From contig OU612071.1 in NCBI GenBank assembly GCA_914767715.1, forward strand, positions 1,984,001-2,048,000: a stretch of 64,000 bases of DNA. The letters run 5' to 3'. Source of the stretch: Membranipora membranacea. Its lineage: Eukaryota; Bryozoa; Gymnolaemata; Cheilostomatida; Membraniporidae. The position numbers and the translations under genes are program-made. Of the stretch, positions 23,710 to 36,057 are shown in pieces (the first letter of the stretch is position 1; the number at the start of each line of letters is the position of its first letter). The notes beneath the pieces were generated by a model. It saw nothing but the letters and a program-made list of their open reading frames with translations. It was not told the DNA's origin and searched no databases.

Positions 23710-26638
23710 CTAAAGTACAGATTCAGCTTGAGGGCTTGTTGTAAACTGATATGGACCTTCATAAGGGTGTTCGTCTCCGGCAGAAAGACTTCTTCCAGTA
23801 TGCATTAGTTGAATATTGGCCGCTGCTTGACTACAATAACAGAACTGTCGTTATATACACGGTCGTAACATAATCCCCATGATAAAAAACGTATAGACCG
23901 CTCTGAGTTTGTTACTCAGATAGGTTAGTCAATTGACAGAGGGAAGTGGTTCTTCTAGAATACATTCTTGTTGGACCCAATAGACCTTAGCTCATCAATT
24001 TAATTAAATCAGCACACTATTGCCCCCATGTATGTTTTGATATACTGGTTACTTGGACCTTATAATATAAGGTCCAAGTAACCAGTATCTGAACGTATGT
24101 TTCATTGTTTCATAACTATAAGTAGTGTCTGCTGGCGCAATTTACTTACTTAGCAGTGCTGTAGATATGATCATTCGTTCTGTGCTGAGTGAGTAAGGAG
24201 TATGTTGGGTTAGCCTGCTGATCAGTCATGTTTTGATAATCAGCATTTGTCTCATCTAAGTTTTGCATTCTCATGTTAGAGTTATCTGCCCTACAACAAA
24301 CACATTATAAACTCAAACAAAATAACTCTCCTTTTCGTTGTTTATGACTCTGTTCTTGTCAAGACTTCAATTATATTATCTGATCTTTTGATGCTGAAAA
24401 CAAGGGTATGCCAAATTATCGTAGCGTGGTTTTCCGTTTTTTACTCACAGTGTTTGAAAATCATTACCATTGAGGATGCAAATAACAAAATGAAAGTTTA
24501 GACAGATGAGAACTGTTCACAAAGTCAAATGACCACAGCTGATTCCTCTGAGGGGCTTCATAAACAAACTATAAAAGGAACTCACCTTTGATTAGCTGAG
24601 TTTGCCTGCGTTCTCAGTCTTACTATGTAAGCTACTAAGATGAAGAATGAAATCAGTATAATAGTTCCAGATATTATTGCAATGTGGACATCTGGCAGAA
24701 TCGGAGTTTCAGTTGCCTTCCCAGTTGTTCTCTCGTGATTTCCATCTGTAATAAATACATGATATCTTGAATTTTATTCTTGCAAAAAGTGTATTTTCTA
24801 AGGCCACAATGACGTGCCAATGCTTTCAATGATCGAAATTAATTTGCAAGGGGGTTTCTATCATAGCATATGATCGAAAAATTTAATTTACACAGGACAC
24901 TTGCTTATGCGGAATTATACTGATAATAATCAATACAGGTTAGGAAATTGTCTTGCGTCTTATAAAGAATACCTTTCGTTGATTTGTCATCTTCTGTTGT
25001 TGACCTGGATGTTGTTGTTTCATCAAATACTACAGTTGTCTGAGGAAGAGTGTGTTTGATCTCTGTTATCTCAGTATGTGGTGCTGTTGTGGTAGTTGAA
25101 GCAGTTTCTGAATAATAAGATCACGAATATTGAACAGCAATAAACAATGACATTCTCTCATTAGGGAAACTACTTGATTGCTTCACAATGAATCCACAAG
25201 TTGAGTCCTAATGATCTCTCAGTCCTTGCTTGTGTGTATAAATTGGGAAGAACAAAAATAATGCTCAAATTTTCATTTCTCTTAAGTTTTTTATACAACG
25301 TAATCAAAATCTCAGCTAGAAGAATAAATTACTTGATATTCTCATATCTGACAACTTCCAAAGTGTCCCAATAATAATTGTCTTCACTTACCTTGTATTT
25401 CTCTAATTCTTTTATTACCGCCGACATAGAGGGTGTTATGTATGATCAGTAGTGATTGAGGATAGTAGAGCTGACAGAAGGTTAGATTCCCATCTTCATG
25501 TCCTTGTATCCCAGAGCAGATTGATGAACTTGTGTTTGTGGTTAGATCTAATAATCGCAGTCTGTGGTTGTGCGGATCAGCGATTAGTATGAGGTCATTG
25601 GCTAGAAATACAATGCCACTTGGATGATCAAATCTTATCACAGATAAAACTCCATCAATAAATCCATTAGATGAGGATCCTGCGTAATTAGACATTGTCT
25701 CACTCAGATAGCCATACACAGCAATACCATTATAATATGTAATGTACACATCTCCTGTTGATTTCTGTTGCACCATGTATCTATAGCTTAGTGATCCTCT
25801 GTACAGAGTTGTGATATTTTTCTCTTCTCTGCTGACTGACAGGTATCTCAGAGCTTTTCGATATGGTTCTGTAATGAAGTAATGTCCAGGGTTCTTCAGA
25901 TCTTCTATTATTGCCTGCGGCTGAGAGAACAGTGCATCAGTCCCATCTCGATAACCACTGACCTCACATGTGCCTATGTATGCAGCGGTTGAATTTGTTG
26001 ACCGATCCACAGTCCTGAAGCAGTGATTTGAGCAATCTACTGCAAGAACGTTAGTGTTGGTAAGCTGGATGAAGGAAGTGATGAGACGAAACCGAGCCTG
26101 ATCCCCGACACCCTCAGAGTATCCAAACCGGAGTGCTGACCCTACTATGAGTGATGTTTTAGTTCCGTCTGTAGATTGGAGCGTGCTGTCATCACTGAGG
26201 AGAACATTTCCCACTGTGAATCTATCCTCTGCCATATGATACACAAATCTTTCTTTATTTGTGAAAGTGCCCATGTAGTCATTAAGAGAAAGCCTATAAA
26301 TAATGAGAACATGAGAACACATATTTAAGATGAATATTATCACCTACACAAATGGTGTTGGGGCCTGCAAATAAATTCAAATATTGTTCTTATCTAAAAG
26401 GCATATTTTCTTATTTATTTGACCTTATAATCTTTGAATTGCCCACTCTGCCCATATATATGGTATATATAATTATGGTAATGGTGTCTGATTCTAATGA
26501 CAAATGACCATGATAACATAAAATGATTTGTTCTCATTATAATTATTTACAATGAATAAGAATATTATTATTATTTTAAACTTACTGGAGGCCAGCTGTC
26601 CCGTTCAGTAGTACTACAATCCAAAAAGCGAGAATCAT
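23710..26638 (-). CDS. NHL-repeat type I membrane protein with tyrosine-motif cytoplasmic tail (6 exons, 503 aa)
   Basis: A predicted cell-surface receptor. Exons read on minus: 26638-26586, 26293-25392, 25107-24973, 24745-24586, 24290-24150 and 23830-23710. All junctions have AG/GT sites and matching phase. Signal peptide: MILAFWIVVLLNGTAGLQ. Residues about 60-318 are NHL-type beta-propeller repeats, with the recurring G-x-x-(D/E)-G...F.P pattern seen in GYSEGVGDQARF, GYRDGTDALFSQP, GFIDGVLSVIRFDHP and GHEDGNLTFCQLYYP. Residues 319-380 form a Thr/Ser-rich stalk. Residues about 384-405 (IAIISGTIILISFFILVAYI) are a membrane segment followed by Arg-containing stop-transfer sequence. The tail (about 405-503) carries YQNM (a YxxM PI3-kinase-type motif), PTYSLL (YxxL), HIYSTA and YEGPYQF. 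Stop TAG at 23710-23712. The ligand is unknown. The fold call is firm; a signalling role is inference from the tyrosines. Confidence 0.85.
24042..24088. repeat. Perfect 47-nt palindrome in the last intron of the NHL receptor gene
   Basis: Two 23-nt arms (atactggttacttggacctt...) flank a single central base at 24065, with no mismatch. It lies 62 bp into intron 5, just after the exon 5 donor. It could form a cruciform in DNA or a stem in pre-mRNA. It may be a minimal hairpin MITE remnant. Confidence 0.85.
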
Positions 26639-27589
26639 CTGTAAAATAGTAAAATAAAACTATTCATAACACAAATTACCAATTGAAAAGATTGAAGAAG
26701 CTTTACCTTAATAACCTCCTTAGGTTCCTTGTGATAAAATGGGCGAGGGCTGGAATATCAACAAACAGGCGGGATACTTCAACATCGACCTCAACTCCGA
26801 CGCTCAAAAAGTTTCTGCATATACAAAACGCAACTCCTCTCCGGTTTAAAATCCAAAACAATCTTCTTTTTTGGATTATACATAGTGTACAGTCTCTGCG
26901 GAATCATTAACCACTCTATGAGAAAAAACATTTATCCTCATTGAGTAGAGTCACAGTCACAGTTCACTGGATGTGTGATACAAGAAACAAGCACTTTGTA
27001 TTAGCTGGAGGAGTGCTTCATTACCCTACTCAAAGCCTCAGCCAGCAATCAGACATCTTCAACAAGGTCAACAGTCACAGCACTCAAAAACATCGTCATC
27101 CAGCCTTGGCACTTGGCCAGAGATTTTCCGTACCACACACACATTGGAATTAACCTCCAAAGCACTAAAGAAATTGACACCTAACGTGATACATCATTGA
27201 AAACAGATAGCAAAACGGTCAATAAAGCATCAAATGACTTCACAATATTGGACATTACCAATTAACTATCACCACCATTGCTAATATTAAAACTGAAGCA
27301 CTTGATGGCTCAACAGCCATTCAGACCCATTCACCCAAGCCAACATGTTGGCATCATCAAAATGTGTCTATTGACATAACCTTTGAATACCTCCTAAAAG
27401 AGTCCAAACAGTAATTAAAGACGCTACAGTATACCGTATGAGGACCAAAGATGGCTCTAACCCTCTAAGAACGCTTCAAGCTTCAAGGATGACTCACAGT
27501 TAGGAAATGTACTGGGCAACGGTATTACTTTTCTTAAGCATCAGCTTTTGCTTCGAATAGAGAAAACTCAAGTCTTCCCTCCCAGCACC
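26639..27589. other. Upstream of the NHL receptor gene; degraded repeat sequence
   Basis: No gene is seen. A segment at about 26995-27085 (gtattagctggaggagtgct...) recurs, diverged, at about 32105-32195. It belongs to a dispersed repeat, possibly the 5' part of the LINE that follows. Confidence 0.4.
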
Positions 27590-29260
27590 TAAAATTGCTA
27601 ATCTAAGCGTAAGAAACTGAGCATAAAAAAACTCATCTAACATTTACAAACAAAGCTACCATAACTGCATATGGAATACTATTAGCCCTCTATCTGACGT
27701 GTAGCCTGCATCCTTCAACAATTTGAGACTACTACATCACAACATAAGTTCACTCTATAAAGAGATGTTTTATTATGAAATGCTCAATCTGTTTAAGTAC
27801 ACTGACATTTTTTCTGTTTTTGACACATGGCTTACTCCTGATATTCCAGATAGTCTTGTTGACTTGCCTGGATTTTCATAGCTAGATGTGACAGAAATTA
27901 TACAACCAAAACCCGGGGAGGTGGTGCTGCGCTCCATGTAAAATCTTCATATTAACTATCTATGATAAGTCAATTAAGTATTAAACTGTTCAGATTTTGT
28001 GACTCGGTTGGGATGAAATACCCTCGATTAATAAACCGACACGGCTACATCATCGCATCTATCATCGAATTCATTACAATGATGAGCTCAATTGTACATC
28101 GAAACCAATATGATGAAATATAATATATGAGATTTCAACATGAATTGGAAATCCTCATCGACCCAAAAACACATTTAAAGCAGAGCTTTATGTCTGCAGG
28201 GCTATTACAGCAAGTTAATGGAATTTCATACATTAGCCATTAACGCTCGGTTCACAGTGCCGCAGATGACACTAGGATGCCATCCCAGATGCTAATCCCA
28301 GTCAAATTATAACATTCATCCCAGATAGCCATCCCAGATAGCCATCCCAGTCAATGTGAACAAGAAAATGAAACAATCCAAGACTGTCTTGGTCCGTCTG
28401 GGACAGCATCGGGAAAGCTTGTAAGTGTCAAACTCTCCCGATGCTATCCCAAACAGTCCCAGACAGTCTGGGATTGTGTCACTTTCCGGTTCACATTGAC
28501 TGGGATGGCTATCTGGGATGGCTATCTGGGATGAATGTTATAATGTGACTGACCGACAACCATCTGGGATGGCATCCTAGTGTCATCTGGGACAATGTGA
28601 ACCAAGCGTTAGGGAGAGAAAGCTTATTGGACCATAATTATGTGAACAGTGACATTAGCATTAAAAGTTGCAAGATTCTGACATGCAATAGATCAATTTC
28701 TGATCACTATGCCACATACTTAGTAATTAATCAATATCAGGCAATAAAACGGCCCGCAAACTAATTAGAAAAAGAAATCTTCACAGCATTAATCATGAGG
28801 AATTTTTCTTATTGATTTTTTTAAGCTTCCCCTGCTGCAAACAGCAACTGACATAAATAAATCATTGCATCGTCGCATGAAAAATATTGAAAACTTCATC
28901 TCTGACCTGATTGACAAGCAAGCTCCAGTTAAAAAAAAAACTCCAGTTAAACAACCTGACCTTTTCCAAGGTCCAAGTTTCTCTTTTACATATGTGGAGA
29001 GCGAAACAATCAACAAACTGATAAAGTCCTCAAACAACAAAAAACACGATGGCTTGACCATGTTTCCAGCTTCCCGGTACCAAACTATTGCATGCCTATT
29101 AGCTCATCTTCCTATAGCCCTGATTATCAACAAATGCTACAATCAATCAATATTCCCTGACTGCCTACCTTGATGGGTAAATCTGAGTCATTGATGAGAT
29201 AAATATCGAATTAGTATTCAAACAATCTCCTTCAACTCAACTTATCCAAAACCCAATACT
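27590..29260 (+). mobile_element. Decayed CR1/L2-like LINE: endonuclease and linker region
   Basis: In broken frames the plus strand reads typical apurinic-type endonuclease phrases: LTPDIPDSLVDLPGF near 27835, a GDFN-like motif near 28130, LLDHNYVNSDISIKSC near 28625 and a SISDHYATYLVI terminal motif (the conserved SDH) near 28695. Then come the linker frame 28865-29173 (FTYVESETINKLIKSSNNKK) and a break at about 29174. The reverse transcriptase does not follow. Stops and frameshifts are frequent. A hairpin MITE has inserted into the endonuclease (28243-28609). Confidence 0.7.
28243..28609. mobile_element. Hairpin MITE (367 bp) with TA target duplication
   Basis: Nearly the whole element is self-complementary. 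The left end ACGCTCGGTTCACA and right end TGTGAACCAAGCGT are inverted, as are long internal blocks built from catcccagatagccatccca. TA dinucleotides flank it at 28241-28242 and 28610-28611, as for Tc1/mariner-type insertion. It interrupts a LINE whose endonuclease frame is recognisable on both sides. It has no coding capacity. Confidence 0.85.
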
Positions 29261-32200
29261 GTATTTTTTCTAATACTCTGTTCCTTTTTTTCTTTTTTCA
29301 TCTTATTCATGCAATTTATGATACCATGTTTTCATTATCCTACACACTATATAGTATGTAACATCCTTAAATCTATTTACTCAAGTCATTTTTTGTCTGT
29401 TTGTTTGTTTAGGAGCAGGACAAAGTTTAATTGCTTTAACTATAACAAATATATGGTAGAAAGAAGGTTTTAATTAAACAATACAATCGAATAATAAACA
29501 ATGTTTGGCTTCACATGTAATATATAATCTTGCTTGCAGTGGCGGATTTCCCCTTAAGCACTAGGTCGCACGCCACCCCTCAATTCTAACCCAAAGAAAA
29601 TTTGAAATGTGTGTCCTTAAATTTCCAATAAAAATGGGTGAATTGTCATAAATGCTTCATTATCATTTATAATGAAGTATCAAGTATCAGACAGAGAGAG
29701 CCTCATTCCATCCATTGGCTGATAAAGTCAGCATTACTCCATCAAGCATGCGATAACAGGGACATTAAAAGCCTGCTTTGTTCACATTTTTAGCCAACTT
29801 AAGGGTATATTGATCACAGAAATGCTTCAGCCGCTGGGTGCTGCCAAGGGTCCCTGCAGTTGCCCCGAAACCCTGTCAGGGGGCCTAGGCCACTCCCTGG
29901 TATTATAGAGCCACCCTTTCAACAAAGATAAAAAGCTGACTTTGCTATGCAGTTACGGTCATGTCTCGCCAACATTTTTTTTGGGGTTTCTCAATCCAAA
30001 ACGTGACGTCATGATGCGTCACTGAATTTCAGCAACATGTCAAAACCTATTTTCACTAACGTCCATATTGAAAGACATTGCAAGTTCTTGGAGCAAAAAA
30101 TGCAGTTAATACATAAAGACTACCCTTATATCATACACCAAATAAAATTTTTGTGTTGGAGAAGGGGTATAATAAGAATGCCCATCATGCATTTTTCCAG
30201 GGGCAGGCTGTCAACTCAATATTCTTTTTGCCAGGCTATCTTCAAATACAATATATATTGAGTGAACAATTGCATGGGAACTCCCTACAAGCATATCCTT
30301 TTTGTATATTGCTGAGTTCCATATCAAAATCTCTACTCGAATTGAAATAAATGCCTCATGAATACAGAGGAACATCCAACCATTTATGGTTTTTTGCCTG
30401 ATGTATTTCTGCACCAGATTAGGCGTATTAATATAAGTCTCTAAAATCCAGTCATTTCGGTGCATTTTACAACAGTTCACAAGCAATTCTTGTCTGTTAT
30501 TATAGAACCAATTCTTCTCTAGTACTTGAAATTCATATCAAGGCTTGTTCCTAGGATTAATTATCACAAATTAATTTTATTGGGACTACTTTGCGCTGCC
30601 AATCCTGGCTTGATACGATGAATGGTTGTGAGGCGTCTGAACCAGATGCTCCCAGTTATTGACAGCTCCTATTCTTTTGCATGGGAAGCGGTGGCTTAAA
30701 TTTCCTAAATTGCCATCACATACATAAGAAATTAAATTAAAGACAACTGGAAATTGGAAATTGCTGAACAAGGAATGAATGAACAAGGAATTAGAATGAA
30801 AAATCAAGGAAATCGGACCAGTAGTTCTCAAGTTAGTATCCTAGGCGAGGCATGACCTTAGAGTAGCAGTATACAAGCAACAGCAACAATTAATCATTTA
30901 TGTCTCTGTAAAAACAATCTATCCTATATCATAATTTGACTGCTCTGATATGGCTTTGACATTTGAATTCATCATTAAAGCATCCTATTGATAGCGTAAA
31001 CGAATTCCTTCCCCGTTAAAACAATCATGATATTTCATCAAGCATCGTTTTGGTAGCATATGACTTTGATATTTTTTGTTCCATGTCAAGCCAATAATTT
31101 CTGAGATAACTTAAAAGTGTCAGGAAATAACTTCTTTATCTGTCCTATGATGAGCGAATATGTTTTCAAGAATTAATTATTGTCCATCATAGGTAGGTAT
31201 GTCTGTATGACCAACTGTCATTGTAAGTTATTTTTGTTAAAATTTGTAGGTATCCATATCGATGATTTTCCCCGAGAGAATTACAAACAGAAGGCACTAT
31301 AACTCTCATTGAAGTGTCCCCTTTGTATGTCCTCACCCTGTGTTGATATGCAGTTAGCTGGTAACAATAAATATTCCATAACTAAATATAAATGACTATC
31401 ATTGAAGTTTCCTCATTGTCCTTACCCTGTGTATTCTATTTCCAACACAAAGGTTAAATTTGGTCCGTACCCAAAACTAAATTGCCCTCACGAAGGCCCA
31501 TGAGGTTGTTTCTATCACAAATACTATATTGGATACGGTATCCACATATTTTCACTCCTTGTTTTCTTAGGCTGAAGTGAGGGTTGGAGTTGCTGTGTTG
31601 AACTCTCTGTTCAGCACCAATAGAGGACATGGCCAAAAATTGAGGAGTCTAGCAAAACCCTTGGGCTTTGGAAAGACCAACAGCAGCAGTAGTGTACAGC
31701 TGTTTGTGCCAGTACACAAATTTGCTCTCTGGTAAAACAATCTATTGGAATTCATCTTATCACATAATTATTATATGAGAGAAGTGTCCTGCTGTGGGAT
31801 TGAGGCTTTGATACTAACCTGATCATGAAACGAATCAACAAATCATAAAAATGACAGTAACAAATTTCTCCTCTGCTAAAACAATCAGTAGTGATTCATT
31901 TTATCACATCATTTGACAACAGAGAAGTTCCCTTGTGTTGGCTTATTAATTATTGATATTTTGTCAAACCACAAACATTTTGAGATGACATTAAAGTGAT
32001 TGATTGTTTCACAGCGCAAATATTTATTCAAGCTATCGGAATAAAAATCAAAATATTTCAAATCATTTGTAAGCAAACGAGTTTTAGCTAACAAAAATCT
32101 CGGTATTAGCTGGAAAAATGCTTCATTACCCTACTGAAAGCCTCAGCTAGCCAGCAGGAATTGTCAACTAGGTTAATGGCAACGAACCCGAGAAGTCAGA

Positions 32201-33620
32201 AAAACATCTGGTCTCTACAGATACCAATACATTCAACTAATCATCAGGTGACTGGACAATAATGGACACACAAATGTGCTATCACAACTACTACAGGCAT
32301 ACACCCTGTAACAATATGTTTGAACTGGTTAAAACAATTCCAATACATTTAGCATCATTTCACGCACAATTCCTCCCCGTTCTTTGCATGCTCATCTCTG
32401 GGCATGGGCTGATCTGTGCCAAATTGAGTCTCGGAATTCAAAAGCCATCTGTTTGGCAACCTGCTCTGGTGGCATGCTCCACAATGCGTGCGGAATTGCT
32501 ATCAAACATAATTATCCTTTATTGTCACGATTAAACCTTTTTGATTGGCAGTTCACGTGGGTTGGGGGGAGGGGCTATCTCTTTCTCCCTGACCAAATTT
32601 GCTATCAGAACCAAGACTTAACTCATTTTTCTTGCAATGCTTAAATTAAAGTCACACATGAAGGATACTTAGGCTTACACCATCTCTTTTGTAGTAATGA
32701 TAGCCTGGATTATCAGTGATCTACATGCCCAGTCAGATCACGAGAGTCAGCATGATTCCTGCCACCAACCCAAGCGCACAGTGACAACAGTCACAATCTC
32801 AACAGCAATAATGGCTATCATTTCCTTTCATGCTTGAAAACCAAGTACTTGAATATGTCAGCAAAATGAACCACCTTTTGACACTCAAAAATTCTTATTC
32901 CTTCATAAACGAATGTTTTTCAAATATCATCACAACACTAAATATTCATCAGAAAACATCCAAGTCATTGTAAACAACTTCTTTGTCTGTTTATCTACTT
33001 GAGAATATATCACACTTGTGATCTAATCAGTTATATTTTATCTCAGCAGTTTTTTTCCACAATAATATGTCAATAGCAGTAAACGACTGATTCCTCTATG
33101 AAATAATTCTATATTGCCCAGGGAGTGATCCAGGCTGTCACTCAACAGGGCAGCAAGACAATATTATTTCTACAGCTTATTATTGATATGCTTCATAACT
33201 CCTAACTTGCAATACGGTATATGGTCTGAATATAGTCCATACATATATAAGGGAAAATGGAATTCTATGCCTCCGCAAATGATAACTTCGAAATCACATT
33301 GAATATAATCCCAGTTTATAAGCGGAGAGCCTAACGGTTGCCAGGATTGGAATTTCCATGCTCTGTTACAAGTACCAGTTAAATTGTACCAATACACACT
33401 GGGTAAAGTTGTAAAGTTGGCTATAGCAGGTAACTCTGGGTTGCGTGACAGATTGCTTGAATCTGTATTAACTTACCGATTTGATTGAATGCTACAGTCT
33501 TATATCAACATGATGAATGATTCTGACTTAGAAATGATGGTCACCATTCAACATTCTCAAGGGCTTATGGCAAGTGGAATAAATAGGGGGTTATATATAG
33601 AAAAAACAGTTTACAATTAC
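29261..33620. repeat. Non-coding region with dispersed copies of a related motif of about 80-110 bp
   Basis: No gene is supported. Related modules begin with a variant of ctctgctaaaacaatc and continue with tgattcattttatcacatca and a tt(g)atgactttgatatt-like end. I see them near 30902, 31005, 31717 and 31861, with more at 34560-34880. A different repeat end (gtggcggatttcccc) lies near 29542. The minus frame at 33170-33397 has no recognisable feature. Confidence 0.4.
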
Positions 33621-34368
33621 CTTGAACTGCTGGTGTTGGCAGCAGAGTAAAGTAGTGGAGCCTCTCTTAGTATCTTTATGTCTGAAAATATAGATTGCGA
33701 GGTTATATGATGGACTTTATCATGTCACAGAACAATTTTCAAAATATTTTACAGAATATTAATGATGTGATTGGTTTTATAAAAACATGTTTAAAATGAC
33801 CTCAAAGTTCTCCCTTATAGTGTAATACCTTAAGTTCTATGCTTCTAATTTAAAATTGAGGGCTATATGAATGAGAAAGGTTATTGGACAGATTCAAAGT
33901 ACAAAGATTGGGGTTTCATTTTAACTGCTCACAGCTCCAACTACTATAGCTGGCTTCTGAAACTAAGTTCTTAGTTAGTAAACATGTTGGAAACATTAAT
34001 CATTTTATTAAAGACACTGTCAGAAAGCCTGCTTTGAAAGAAAACTTCAAGTGTTTGCAACGAAAAACACCCCTTGGCGAAATTTAGGATAGGGTAGGAA
34101 AGGATAGGTTACTTTAGATAGTCTGTCAGAGTTTGTTTAGGAATTTGTCATAGTGAACCTGCTTCTGTCACAGTTCATCGGTTTACTATAGCAATGAAAT
34201 GATGGAAAGGTTTTTTCAATGTAATACTACAAACCGAGATATTAGAATGTTGATAATTACCTTCGATGACTAGCTTCACATGTAGTGTAATTTTTTGTTC
34301 AGCAAATTTACACTGTATGGTACGGTACGGTACGGTTGTTTGTGGAGTGGTTCCAGATGGTTGTGTGA
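33621..34368 (-). CDS. Two candidate exons of an unidentified minus-strand gene
   Basis: Exon A (34368-34261, 108 nt) reads TQPSGTTPQTTVPYRTIQC then KFAEQKITLHVKLVIE and ends at a GTAATT donor in phase 1. Exon B (33681-33621, 61 nt) follows a ctatattttcag acceptor, continues in matching phase as DIKILREAPLLYSAANTSSS and ends at another GTAATT donor. The alternating beta-strand pattern in exon A could be an extracellular domain, but I recognise no family. No start or further exons were found. This is low-confidence evidence from splice sites and phase only. Confidence 0.25.
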
Positions 34369-35164
34369 CTCAAAGTGCAGTGATGTGTTATGACCGTGAG
34401 CTGAATCAAGCACAATCAGTTTTCCCGTACAATATATCCTGTTAGGAATCAAGTTGTAGCGTGTAGACTGAATGTACTTCTTGCTGTGTAGAACTCAGCC
34501 TATTAATATCTCATATGAATTATACTGCTTGATTGCATCAGTCAAATATAGTGAAGTGAGAATTTATTCACTTTATCTCTGTTAAAGCAATCTGTATTTA
34601 TTCATAAAGTGACAGCTCTGATGGTCACTGATAATGGGTTGATGACTTTGACATTCCATCGCATTTTTATATTCATTGTGAAAACATCAAACTGCCAGTG
34701 CAACTAATATTGGCTTGATGACTCTGCTAATTCATCTCATAATGAAATGAAGCCACAATTTGACAGTGAACAAAACCCTTCAGCTGTTAAAACAATTGAG
34801 AGTGATTCATTTTAACACATCATGTCAGGAGAGATGTTCCCTGATAATGGCCTTGTGACTTCAATAATTTATCCAAACAATGAATCACTTGAGAGAATAC
34901 CAAATTGACAATACAGAATTTCTCTCACTGCTAAGATGACAGTTAACGGTAAACGGGCAAGTGTATTATTTATGATATCGAACAACCAAACAGGGAGTTC
35001 TCAAAGAACTGTGCATTAAAGTATGAACTATAATGATGCTGTTAAAGGGCAACCAGGGTTTCAAACAACTTCTCATTGATTAATAGCAGATTGCACCTTC
35101 TGCATAGGGAAAAAGACAAAATCAATTCGGATGATTATTCAGCCAGAACTCTTGTGAAACTTTT
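34369..35164. repeat. More copies of the ctctg(c/t)taaaacaatc motif
   Basis: Modules of the same type as at 30.9-32.0 kb lie at about 34560-34675, 34680-34755 (partial) and 34765-34880. No gene is seen. Confidence 0.4.
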
Positions 35165-36057
35165 CTCACTGTGTCGTTGGGTAAGTCACCACCACCACAT
35201 ACTGTGTCACTGGGTAAGTCCTCACCACCACTCACTGTGTCGCTTGGTAGGTCCTCACCACAGCTCACTGTGGCACTGGGTAAGTCCTCACCACCACTCC
35301 CTGTGTCACTTGGAAAGTCCTCACCACCACTCACTGTGTCACTGGGTAAGTCCTCACCACCACTCACTGTGTCACTGGGTAAGTCCTCACCACAACTCAC
35401 TGTGTCACTGGGTAAGTCCTCACCACCGCTCACTGTGTCACTGGGTAAGTCCTCACCACCCCTCACTGTGTCACTGGGTAAGTCCTCACCACCACTCACT
35501 GTGTCACTGGGTAATTCCTCACCACCGCTCATTGTGTCACTGGGTAAATCCTCACAACTACTCACTGTGTCACTGGGTAAGTCCCCACCACCACTAACTG
35601 TTTCACTGGGTAAGTCCTCACCACCGTTCACTGTGTCGCTGGGTAAGTCCTCACCACCACTCGCTGTGTCATTTGGTAAGTGCTCACCACCGCTCACTGT
35701 GTCACTGGGTTAGTCCTCACCACCACTCAGTGTGTCACTGAGTAAGTCCTCACCACCACTAACTGTGTCGCTGGGTAAGTTCTCACCACCGCACACTGTG
35801 TCACTGGGTAAGTCCTCACCACCACTCAGTGTGTCACTGGGTAAGTCTCCACCACCACTCACTGTGTCACTGAGTAAGTCCTCACCACCACTCACTGTGT
35901 CGCTGGGTAAGTTCTCACCACCGCTCACTGTGTCACTGGGTTAGTCCTCACCACCACTCAGTGTGTCACTGGGTAAGTCTCCACCACCACTCACTGTGTC
36001 ACTGAGTAAGTCCTCACCACCACTCACTGTGTCGCTGGGTAAGTCCACCGCCGCTCA
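35165..36057. repeat. 33-bp minisatellite, about 27 units
   Basis: The unit tcactgtgtcactgggtaag + tcctcaccaccac repeats every 33 bp over about 0.9 kb. Because 33 is a multiple of three, the array is open in two plus frames (SLGKSSPPLTV and CHWVSPHHHSL, 11 residues each) and on minus (SGGEDLPSDTV). Single-base variants (ggtaag to ggttag) break the frames at about 35711 and 35942. Almost every unit carries GGTAAGT, a consensus 5' splice site, on plus. There is no start codon context or flanking coding exon, so I treat the open frames as by-products of the repeat. Confidence 0.9.

Noticed and set aside
35076-35713. Long overlapping open frames (173-191 codons) as genes
   Set aside because: They are three readings of the same 33-bp minisatellite. 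Openness follows from a stop-free unit whose length is a multiple of three.
35165-36057. CRISPR-like array
   Set aside because: Units are directly adjacent with no unique spacers, and the context is animal DNA.
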